Below are positions 57,707-64,000 of a stretch of DNA of 64,000 nt, piece after piece. Made by a program: the position numbers and the translations under genes. The notes under the pieces were generated by a model that saw only the letters and a program-made list of their open reading frames with translations, was not told where the DNA came from and searched no databases. The stretch's first letter is position 1. The number at the start of each line of letters is the position of its first letter. Source of the DNA: Yersinia rochesterensis (GTDB lineage Bacteria > Pseudomonadota > Gammaproteobacteria > Enterobacterales > Enterobacteriaceae); assembly GCF_003600645.1 (NCBI RefSeq), contig NZ_CP032482.1, positions 2,418,001 through 2,482,000 on the forward strand, in the 5' to 3' direction.

Positions 57707-58711
57707 ATGACCCAGAAGAACATCAGAGCAGACGATGCTAGCAATCTCTTCGGTATTATCGCGCTGCTGATATTACTGATAGGATTTATGGTTCCCTCAG
57801 CCCACGCTGACTCCTGCACATTTTCACCCGGCGCTGTGACCTTACCACCAAGCTCATCAGTCGCGGCCAATACCACCGCAGTCAATGCTCAGGGCAACAC
57901 TGCGATGTCTTGTTCCGGTCTGGGGGTCAGTTTATTATCGTCCTATTCATTGTCAGCCAAAATAACCAGCACTACGAATAATCTTAACCTTAAAAATTCG
58001 GCCGGAGACCTAATTCCTTACTCGATTTATCGCAATGGATCTTTTAGCCCAGCGCTGGGTCTCAATGGTGTACTGGATTACAGCAGCGCTAATCTACTGG
58101 TAGTCGGTTTAACGGGGATCACCGCAAATCTCCCTATCTATATCCGAACCGGGATTAATGGCGCAATTAACGTCAATATCAGTGCAGGGACTTATACGGA
58201 TGTCATTAATCTGGCCTGGACTTACAGTATTTGCAAAGTCGCCGCACTGGGCGCATGCGTAGGTGGATATTGGAGTGGCAGTGGTATCGGCACCGATATT
58301 TCGTCAGTGACGGTCACTCTGGTCGTCAGTAAAGATTGCGCTATTAATAAATCCCCAGACGTCAATTTCGGTGGTTTTGCGTTAGTAGGCCAATTCAACC
58401 CCGTCAGCCAAAATATCACTCTCACCTGCACTAAAGGCTCGACCTTTAATACTTATGTCACTGCTGGGGATAACCCCGTGACCAATTGGCGGCAAATGAA
58501 ACTGAACTCCACGACCGTCACTGACTATTTACAATATCAGTTGTATCAAGGCGCTTCTGGCACCACATTATGGGACTCAACCTCAATGCAACCTGGCTCA
58601 GGAACGGGTGCCGCTCAACTTGTTCCTTATCACTCCGCTATTAACGCCAGTCAGAACCAACGAACTCCAGGCGACTATCAGGATAATGTAAGTCTGGTAC
58701 TTGTGTATTAA
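57707..58711 (+). CDS. Csu-type tip adhesin, two SCPU domains (CsuE-like)
   Basis: 334 residues, about twice a pilin. Signal peptide IIALLILLIGFMVPSAHADS. Domain 1 (about 35-190) begins SCTFSPGAVTLPPSS; domain 2 (about 205-334) has VSKDCAINKSPDVNFGGFAL, ITLTCTKGSTFNTYVTAGDN, YLQYQLYQGASGTTLWD and PGDYQDNVSLVLVY. In A. baumannii, CsuE has this two-domain form and sits at the tip with hydrophobic finger loops that attach to plastic. Last gene of the operon; CGGAGAACAT precedes the ATG. Confidence 0.87.
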   Translation: MTQKNIRADDASNLFGIIALLILLIGFMVPSAHADSCTFSPGAVTLPPSSSVAANTTAVNAQGNTAMSCSGLGVSLLSSYSLSAKITSTTNNLNLKNSAGDLIPYSIYRNGSFSPALGLNGVLDYSSANLLVVGLTGITANLPIYIRTGINGAINVNISAGTYTDVINLAWTYSICKVAALGACVGGYWSGSGIGTDISSVTVTLVVSKDCAINKSPDVNFGGFALVGQFNPVSQNITLTCTKGSTFNTYVTAGDNPVTNWRQMKLNSTTVTDYLQYQLYQGASGTTLWDSTSMQPGSGTGAAQLVPYHSAINASQNQRTPGDYQDNVSLVLVY

Positions 58712-58930
58712 TTGTTAATTATGGGGATGTCGTATTTATCCTGCATTGCCGTGGAGAGCTATATATTTCCCTTTATTTTTCAGTGCAATAATCGTTAAGA
58801 AACAACTTAAAGATAAGAAAATTCCGAATGAGCTGTACTAAATCTGTCCCTGTTATACAATCTGCGGGCTTAAATAATAGCCGAAAGACTTCTACCTAAG
58901 GAAAGCCGCGATTAAACAGGAGTGGGCACC

Positions 58931-60640
58931 ATGACTGATTATGATAATCGGGAGAAATCAGCTGACATTACTCTGCTAAAAGAAATGAACAGCTTACGGG
59001 ATATCATCGAAAATAATTCAGACTGGATCTGGGAAGTTGATGTTGCCGGCCGTTATACCTTTTCATCTGCAAAATCTATCGAGCTGCTAGGTCGTCTCCC
59101 GCATGAAGTAATTGGTAAAACCCCATTTGATTTTATGCCCGAAGATGAAGCTAATCGAGTGGGTGCGATATTTGCCAATATCGCGGCTGCGCGTATTCCT
59201 TTTGCGGGTATACAAAATCGTAGTATCCGCGCAGATGGCAGCGAAGTATTAGTAGAAAGCAGTGGTATCCCGCTTTTTAACCATAATGGAGAATTCAAAG
59301 GTTATCGGGGAATAGACCGTAATCTGAGCAATTTACCTTATGATGCCAATAAACGCCTTTTTGAGTTGGAATCGATTTATTCCAGTGCTCCAGCAGGACT
59401 GTGCTTTATCGATACAACCTTATGTTACCTTACAGTCAATGACTATCTTGCTGAATTATTAGATAAAAAAACCGTAGATGTTAATGGCCGTAAAGTGGCT
59501 GATTTCTTGCCCAGCATCATCCCTATTCTGAAAAATGCCCTGCTCAAAGCCTATTGTAACGATAGCATCCCAGATGCTGAGTTTCAGATGCCGGATAAAC
59601 AACGGGTATTTTTCATGCGCATCAATGCCGCCAGATATCCAAATGGTCAGGTCAGTGGCCTGTCTGTCGCGATGATCGATATCTCTGCACTGAAAAAGAT
59701 GGAAGAAAAGCTGCGCAGCAGTAAACAACATTATCGCAATATGGTGGAACTGAACCCACAGATCCCCTGGACAGCCTCGCCAGATGGCATGATCACCAAT
59801 ATCAGCTCTCGCTTTGAAAAAATCACGGGGTTAACCCGCGAAGAAGCACTGGATGACAGATGGCTGCGAAGTATTCATGTGGATGACCGCCACCCCACAT
59901 TAATAAGTTGGGAACATTCTCTGCAAACACAGGAACCACTCGACGTCGAAATACGTTTTTGCCATGTAGAAAAAGGCTGGAACTGGATGCGTATCCGCGC
60001 CGTCCCCAGCACTGACGATCAGGGTAATGTGGAGTGCTGGTACGGCACCGCAGAAGATATCCATGAACGTAAGCTACTGGAACTTAAGCTGATTAAGGCT
60101 AACCGACGTCTGGAAATTCAAGCCAGAACTGACTCGCTAACCAAATTACCTAATCGCCGAGAGTTCAAGAAAGTATTGGCCCATGAATTTATGCGGGCAA
60201 GGCGCTCAAACTCGCCATTGGCCATTTTAATGATTGATATAGATTATTTTAAGAATTTCAATGATTGCTACGGCCATATTTCTGGTGATGCATGTCTGCG
60301 GTTGGTCGCCAGGACATTGCGTAAATCATTGAAACGCAGCACCGATATTGTCGCCCGTTATGGCGGAGAAGAATTCGCCGCTATCTTGCCAGACACGGAC
60401 CAAAAAGGTGCCAGTTTAGTGGCAGAACATATTCTGCAATCTATCAGGGCGATGGGTATCAAACACGGCGAAAGCAAATTCCGCAAAGTGACCATCAGCC
60501 TGGGGGTCACCGTCTATCAATCTCAACTGCACAGCAATATTACTGATCAGGCTGATTTGGTGCAGACTGCTGACCAGGCACTTTATTATTCTAAAAAGAA
60601 TGGTCGTAATCAGTTTAATTTGGCCGAGCTTCCCCGCTAG
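58931..60640 (+). CDS. Diguanylate cyclase with PAS sensor domains
   Basis: 569 residues, no membrane segment. Three PAS-like domains: about 20-135 (NNSDWIWEVDVAGRYTF...GVLGR-type loop), 140-255, and 262-385 (PQIPWTASPDGMITNISSRF... with WYGTAEDIHERK). A GGDEF domain from about 400 has the active-site GGEEF at about 478 and an RxxD inhibitory site (RSTD) five residues before it, so it should make c-di-GMP and be feedback-inhibited. It follows the Csu-type operon by 219 bases on the same strand. ACAGGAGTGGGCACC fixes the start. Confidence 0.92.
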   Translation: MTDYDNREKSADITLLKEMNSLRDIIENNSDWIWEVDVAGRYTFSSAKSIELLGRLPHEVIGKTPFDFMPEDEANRVGAIFANIAAARIPFAGIQNRSIRADGSEVLVESSGIPLFNHNGEFKGYRGIDRNLSNLPYDANKRLFELESIYSSAPAGLCFIDTTLCYLTVNDYLAELLDKKTVDVNGRKVADFLPSIIPILKNALLKAYCNDSIPDAEFQMPDKQRVFFMRINAARYPNGQVSGLSVAMIDISALKKMEEKLRSSKQHYRNMVELNPQIPWTASPDGMITNISSRFEKITGLTREEALDDRWLRSIHVDDRHPTLISWEHSLQTQEPLDVEIRFCHVEKGWNWMRIRAVPSTDDQGNVECWYGTAEDIHERKLLELKLIKANRRLEIQARTDSLTKLPNRREFKKVLAHEFMRARRSNSPLAILMIDIDYFKNFNDCYGHISGDACLRLVARTLRKSLKRSTDIVARYGGEEFAAILPDTDQKGASLVAEHILQSIRAMGIKHGESKFRKVTISLGVTVYQSQLHSNITDQADLVQTADQALYYSKKNGRNQFNLAELPR

Positions 60641-60660
60641 CGGCTAGCGGCATTTTTTTC

Positions 60661-60685
60661 GCGCCACCTTCTGGCGCTTTTTTTT
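60661..60685 (+). terminator. Terminator after the diguanylate cyclase
   Basis: GCGCCA/TGGCGC stem with a five-base loop followed by TTTTTTTT. Confidence 0.9.
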
Positions 60686-60755
60686 AGCTCGGCTATTCTC
60701 AATAAGGCGACCAGTCTGGTCATACCTCATACCACTCGGTAAAGAAGGAGTCTTT

Positions 60756-60998
60756 ATGGGAAAAACCGTGGTAAAAATCAGAAGTTTCGAAGTGGATGAC
60801 GCGGTATTATCCGCACCATTGGAGAAAGGCGAAAACACGCTCAGTATCCCGTGCAAGTCAGATCCTGAATTGTGTATGCAGCTAGATGGATGGGATGAAA
60901 ATACCAGTATTCCTGCAACATTAGACGGTAAAGATAAGCTGCTCTACAAAAAACATTATGACCGACATCAAGACGCCTGGGTGATGAAGGTCACTTGA
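60756..60998 (+). CDS. yebV: YebV family small protein
   Basis: 80 residues. The line IPCKSDPELCMQLDGWDENTS is near identical to E. coli YebV (IPCKSDPDLCMQLDAWD...). AAGAAGGAGTCTTT gives a strong start. In E. coli it is next to yebU, downstream of yebT; here an 11-kb block separates it from yebT. In enterobacteria it is associated with stationary-phase or stress conditions. Function unknown. Confidence 0.9.
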   Translation: MGKTVVKIRSFEVDDAVLSAPLEKGENTLSIPCKSDPELCMQLDGWDENTSIPATLDGKDKLLYKKHYDRHQDAWVMKVT

Positions 60999-61113
60999 CG
61001 GTTTAAAGATCCGTCACCCATAGCTAAAATTTATGAGTGGCGGTTTCTTCATTTTACATTCGATAAAGCTGGCTGCTAAACAGCGCTTGCTGCTTGCATC
61101 ACAAACTCTGCTA

Positions 61114-61503
61114 TCAGAATGTTTCCAACAGTTTGAATTGCATACAAATCAGCATCATATCTGGGGAGAATAGTTCGTATTCTTCAAAAAACCGCTGATG
61201 CTCTTTACGCCAATAAGCCAACGAACGATCGCCCTCACCTTCAGCAAAAGCATGCGCCTCATCAACCTGGGCAAAAGTTTTCAGCTCAACATCCGTCAAC
61301 TCGACTGCACAAACTGGTTCATTACGGCCATTGACCACAACAAAAACATCACCCGCCTGCGGGACACCTTCTTCATCTAATGCAGCACAAGTTGCCGTTT
61401 TAGTACCATTGAGAACCAATGCCAATAAATCATCCGCGACTTGTTCAGTATCACCAAAAGCCCAACGTTCAGCGTTTTCATATTTTTGTGGAATTGCAGC
61501 CAT
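61114..61503 (-). CDS. ASCH-domain protein
   Basis: 129 residues from ATG 61503 (MAAIPQKYENAERWAFGDTE). A fold related to PUA: ALVLNGTKTATCAALDEEG is the ASCH G-x-K-x-x-T motif, followed by GDVFVVVNGRNEPVCAVELTDVE and GEGDRSLAYWRKEHQRFF. ASCH proteins bind RNA or nucleosides; relatives such as YqfB hydrolyse N4-acetylcytidine, but the catalytic match is uncertain. ATG 61545 would add 14 poorly conserved residues. Confidence 0.87.
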   Translation of the reverse strand: MAAIPQKYENAERWAFGDTEQVADDLLALVLNGTKTATCAALDEEGVPQAGDVFVVVNGRNEPVCAVELTDVELKTFAQVDEAHAFAEGEGDRSLAYWRKEHQRFFEEYELFSPDMMLICMQFKLLETF

Positions 61504-61635
61504 AGTTTCATTATTCCTATTCGTAATATTATTGATGCAGCGCATATTATACTTTAACGCTACGAACTCACTCTCGCATCAACATAAATTTTCGCTACTA
61601 TACCTAAATTGTGGTAAAAAAATAAATCCCGTAAA

Positions 61636-61665
61636 ACAATTTCAAATCAAACAATTTCAAATCAA
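61636..61665 (+). repeat. Two perfect 15-bp tandem repeats before yniD
   Basis: ACAATTTCAAATCAA is repeated twice head to tail, followed by a partial third copy (ACAAATC), 31 bases before the yniD start. No function can be seen. Confidence 0.8.
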
Positions 61666-61695
61666 ACAAATCTATTGAGGTAAAAATAAAGGCCG

Positions 61696-61803
61696 ATGGT
61701 GACCAAACGCTTACATACAAAACATTGGAAAATGTTTTTGGTGTTACTTTGCATCTGTGGCGCATTAATGCTGCTGCGGTGGGCGTCTATGATTTTTGGC
61801 TGA
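61696..61803 (+). CDS. yniD: Small inner-membrane protein YniD
   Basis: A 35-residue protein, MVTKRLHTKHWKMFLVLLCI and then CGALMLLRWASMIFG. It nearly matches E. coli YniD (MPTKRFDKKHWKMVVVLLAICG...), a single-span small protein. AAAGGCCG stands before the ATG. In E. coli it lies in the yniC-ydjM region; here it is displaced by about 30 kb. Too short for most ORF callers. Function unknown. Confidence 0.88.
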   Translation: MVTKRLHTKHWKMFLVLLCICGALMLLRWASMIFG

Positions 61804-61814
61804 TTGAACCGCCA

Positions 61815-61982
61815 CTACTGTTTGTCTTTAGGCAAAAATAAACAGCCACATTTTGGGCACACTAACGCTGTATTTTTATGCACTTTTTCTGTGCTTTGTT
61901 CAGATGCTGCGCCGCAATCTGGGCACTTAATGTTCACTTTGGCACTGCTAACCAGTTTTCTGATGCTATCAAGAAATGACAT
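61815..61982 (-). CDS. Tiny zinc-ribbon protein (55 aa)
   Basis: Reading minus from 61982: MSFLDSIRKLVSSAKVNIKC, then PDCGAASEQSTEKVHKNTAL, then VCPKCGCLFLPKDKQ. Two CPxCG-type knuckles (CPDCG and CPKCG) make a zinc ribbon. AGAGGCGAGTAT before the ATG is a good ribosome-binding site. It converges on yniD with 11 bases between stops. The plus-strand open frame over the same DNA has no such features. Function unknown; similar tiny zinc fingers exist in E. coli. Confidence 0.75.
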   Translation of the reverse strand: MSFLDSIRKLVSSAKVNIKCPDCGAASEQSTEKVHKNTALVCPKCGCLFLPKDKQ

Positions 61983-62120
61983 ATACTCGCCTCTCAGTTG
62001 TACAACCTCATTAGATTACGTTAACCAACGCCCCTAAACCGTGGCGTGGTCAGCGTTACTCAGATTATCTTTACCGGATGAGATCTCACTCAGTGGAAAT
62101 AACCGGTTTTGCAGGAGACA

Positions 62121-62255
62121 ATGGAAAGAAACAAGCAGAAAATGGAAAGATACGAGGGGGAAACATTCACCACGCTGCATGGCTGGCATGCTTGGCGTAG
62201 TGAAATGGTAGGCAGGTTATTGGAAACCCTTGGTCTGGGATCAGTGATTCCATAA
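62121..62255 (+). CDS. Doubtful small ORF (44 aa)
   Basis: MERNKQKMERYEGETFTTLH and then GWHAWRSEMVGRLLETLG... with AGGAGACA before the ATG. Acidic and basic residues are mixed and no family is recognised. Its end overlaps the convergent gene at 62241-62474. It may be real, a remnant, or chance. Confidence 0.3.
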   Translation: MERNKQKMERYEGETFTTLHGWHAWRSEMVGRLLETLGLGSVIP

Positions 62256-62474
62256 TTCTTGGATCAACCCTCTGACCCGAACCTTGGAAGCACCAGCAAC
62301 CAGGCTGATAATACGGTTCGCACTCAACGTAGAAACATCCGTATTCCATTCATCAAACGAATGATCGGAATAACTGTCGTTGAAAACCTTTTTTATCGAG
62401 GATTCAGCTTCGGACATCTCACTGAAACTCTTAGCGTTTATTAAGCACTGAGCAATGATTGAGACTTTTTTCAT
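62241..62474 (-). CDS. Hypothetical protein (77 aa)
   Basis: MKKVSIIAQCLINAKSFSEM, then a charged middle (SEAESSIKKVFNDSYSDHSFDEWNTD), ending VRVRGLIQELWNH. AAGGATAAAAC before the ATG is a good ribosome-binding site. Likely helical and cytoplasmic. I do not recognise it. It stands alone between the zinc-ribbon region and a 460-base AT-rich gap. Confidence 0.6.
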   Translation of the reverse strand: MKKVSIIAQCLINAKSFSEMSEAESSIKKVFNDSYSDHSFDEWNTDVSTLSANRIISLVAGASKVRVRGLIQELWNH

Positions 62475-62822
62475 GTTTTATCCTTGATTATCGGTCGCAT
62501 AGTGTAGCACAATCTCACTCTCTCTGCTCGTATGCTGCTTAAATTGTTTTCTATTTAGGCTAACCGATTGATAAAAAACGAAATCCAACAAATATTATCA
62601 GTGACTCTTACCTCTAGCTCGTTTGACCCATGCGCTTATTGGCCCGAAAAGTCTGATCTGCAATCTCGATATTTTCTAAAAAAAGTCGATTTTGTCGCAA
62701 ATCAGTCACAATAAATTCATTATTTATTCATTTGCTGTGCGCTTTTTATTCAATTAAAGTCTATAGTGTAATGGATCTGACATGGTCACATGTTTTACTC
62801 GCGTAGGTAACCGAGGTATCAA

Positions 62823-62915
62823 ATGATCAGTAATTTCTTTCTCTATTCACTTTTTATTATTTATATCGGTGCCGCAGTTGTTGATGGCTCGCTGCCTCTA
62901 TTTAGCCAGATGTAG
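62823..62915 (+). CDS. Possible small membrane protein (30 aa)
   Basis: MISNFFLYSLFIIYIGAAVV then DGSLPLFSQM. A single hydrophobic span after a GAGGTATCAA ribosome-binding site, as seen in known bacterial small membrane proteins. It stops 22 bases before the patatin gene's stop on the other strand. The remainder of the gap 62475-62822 has no visible gene. Low confidence because of length. Confidence 0.35.
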   Translation: MISNFFLYSLFIIYIGAAVVDGSLPLFSQM

Positions 62916-62936
62916 CCAGATGTCGTTATATTCAGT

Positions 62937-64000
62937 CTAATGTGAGTCTGTTGCCACGTTCGCGTTAGAGATTGCATCTTGCAATAAGGTCCCCATCTCA
63001 ATAGCACCCGGCGGCCGTAACGCCCACTTAGGCCCCTGTAAAGCCTCGGCATAACCCGCCTGATATAAATGCTCCATCTTCACCGGATCAAAAATCTCTG
63101 CGCCGTTAATATCAATATCCGGTGGAATAGTTATCCAGTGAAATCCTGATTTTTCAGCCAATGAGAAAGCATAAATTCGGTATAAATCGCCGACTAATGC
63201 CGCTTTACTGGTTGAATCCAGCGTGCGCAAAGCAATATTTCGGACCAATCGCGGGGTGGGTGCCGGTTGTGGGCCTAGCTGACCATTGTGAATAATATAA
63301 ATATCTTCTTTACTCTCGGCTAAGCCCGCTCTGGCACGCACCACTTTGGAACTGTATACCCCACCATTGTAAAAAACTCGCGCCGCAACACCGCCATCGA
63401 CATGCATTTCATCATAATGTTTACCTTTAGCCACCACATCAAAAAATACGGGTGAAAAAGCGACGGGGACGGAGGAGGAAGCAAGCATCACTTTACGGAA
63501 TAATATTAAAGCTTCCGGAGTCCCTTTCGTGGCAATCATCCCCATGTTCCACACAATAAAGCGCTGCGAATCAAGATCAACCGTGCCCATATACAACCGC
63601 CGCCCTTGTTGATGGGCCTTGGCTATTTCACTCAGTAATTGAGGTGTTATATGACCATCAATGAGCTGAGATAATGGACTGGTATCCGCCAATGACTCGC
63701 GGAAAAATAGACGAAAGAGCAGATTATCCAAATGGAAAATATCTTGGGTGGTCGTCGTAGTATAAAAGTCATGCAGCGCCTGGTCATAATCACTGCCTAA
63801 AAAGGCAAAAGGCGCGATCAGGGCGCCGGTTGATACCCCACTCACCACTTTAAAAACCGGCCGTTTGCCCGTTTTAGTCCAGCCATTCAAAAAACCGGCA
63901 CCGAAGGCGCCATTAGGGCCTCCGCCTGATAAAGCTAAATGAGGATAAACATGAGTTCCATCAGCCACGTGGAACATCTCTTTCGGCTCATCTTGATAGG
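62937..64000 (-). CDS. Patatin-like phospholipase, 5' end beyond window
   Basis: A serine lipid acyl hydrolase. The oxyanion glycines are in ALSGGGPNGAFGAGFLNGW, the nucleophile Ser in VSGVSTGAL (G-x-S-x-G) and the catalytic Asp in HVDGGVAA (DGG), making the Ser-Asp dyad complete. The frame is still open at position 64000 (YQDEPKEM before the first visible Met at 63977), so the true start probably lies outside and may include a signal or lipoprotein sequence. No neighbour suggests its substrate. Confidence 0.88.
   Translation of the reverse strand, partial: YQDEPKEMFHVADGTHVYPHLALSGGGPNGAFGAGFLNGWTKTGKRPVFKVVSGVSTGALIAPFAFLGSDYDQALHDFYTTTTTQDIFHLDNLLFRLFFRESLADTSPLSQLIDGHITPQLLSEIAKAHQQGRRLYMGTVDLDSQRFIVWNMGMIATKGTPEALILFRKVMLASSSVPVAFSPVFFDVVAKGKHYDEMHVDGGVAARVFYNGGVYSSKVVRARAGLAESKEDIYIIHNGQLGPQPAPTPRLVRNIALRTLDSTSKAALVGDLYRIYAFSLAEKSGFHWITIPPDIDINGAEIFDPVKMEHLYQAGYAEALQGPKWALRPPGAIEMGTLLQDAISNANVATDSH

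Noticed and set aside
61804..62037. Plus-strand 77-codon frame after yniD
   Set aside because: No ribosome-binding site or motif. The opposite strand encodes a convincing zinc-ribbon protein.

Overview
The window is enterobacterial chromosome, most likely from Yersinia (Y. enterocolitica group or a near relative). Reasons: infC-rpmI-rplT behind thrS; a yfeABCD iron/manganese transporter under a Fur box; a complete KdgR-controlled oligogalacturonate pathway; ERIC-type repeats; and blocks that keep E. coli gene order (yniA-yniB-yniC, ydjM-tcyP, kdgR-yebQ-htpX-prc-proQ-msrC-yebS-yebT, yebV, yniD). No rRNA, tRNA, CRISPR array or replication origin was seen. Assignments rest on reading translations and motifs by eye, without database searches.

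Layout. 1-3.2 kb: thrS-infC-rpmI-rplT on the minus strand, with an AUU start for infC and a thrS leader that mimics tRNA-Thr. 3.2-5.6 kb: an insertion-sequence graveyard, with an intact IS110-family (IS1111-like) element abutting the end of a decayed IS3-family copy, next to an IS1-family tail. 5.9-9.2 kb: a large autotransporter with a hexapeptide repeat linker, followed by a broken IS256-family copy. 10-12.2 kb: a KTSC-domain gene and a DUF554 membrane-protein gene split by an IS407-group element with a 4-bp target duplication. 12.2-14.1 kb: a possible small RNA, small uncharacterised genes and an ERIC. 14.4-22.4 kb: marC, emtA, yfeABCD, yniA, yniB, hxpB.

22.5-38.1 kb holds the pectin-fragment pathway: kdgF, kduI, kduD, a cytoplasmic PL2 lyase, the TogMNAB importer, a KdgM-type porin, the regulator kdgR and oligogalacturonate lyase ogl. 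KdgR-like operators stand before kdgF/kduI, the PL2-tog operon, the porin and ogl. The logic is: porin (outer membrane), TogB (periplasm), TogMNA (inner membrane), PL2 lyase and Ogl (cytoplasmic cleavage), KdgF/KduI/KduD (conversion to 2-keto-3-deoxygluconate). No secreted pectinase lies in the window. SOS-type ydjM, cystine carrier tcyP and amidase amiD are interspersed.

38.4-49.8 kb: yebQ, an IS4-family insertion inside the terminator hairpin shared by yebQ and htpX, then htpX, prc, proQ, msrC and the yebS-yebT envelope lipid-transport pair. 49.8-60.6 kb: a LysR regulator with a divergent drug exporter, a six-gene archaic (Csu-type) chaperone-usher pilus operon and a PAS-GGDEF diguanylate cyclase. 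This block lies between yebT and yebV, where E. coli has yebU. 60.7-64 kb: yebV, an ASCH protein, yniD, a tiny zinc-ribbon gene, small ORFs and a patatin-like lipase running off the window end.

The most interesting leads are: the IS1111-like element, whose right non-coding end carries short matches to its own insertion junction as expected of a guide RNA; the IS4-family insertion inside a terminator hairpin; the Csu pilus beside a diguanylate cyclase; and an unannotated small-RNA candidate.
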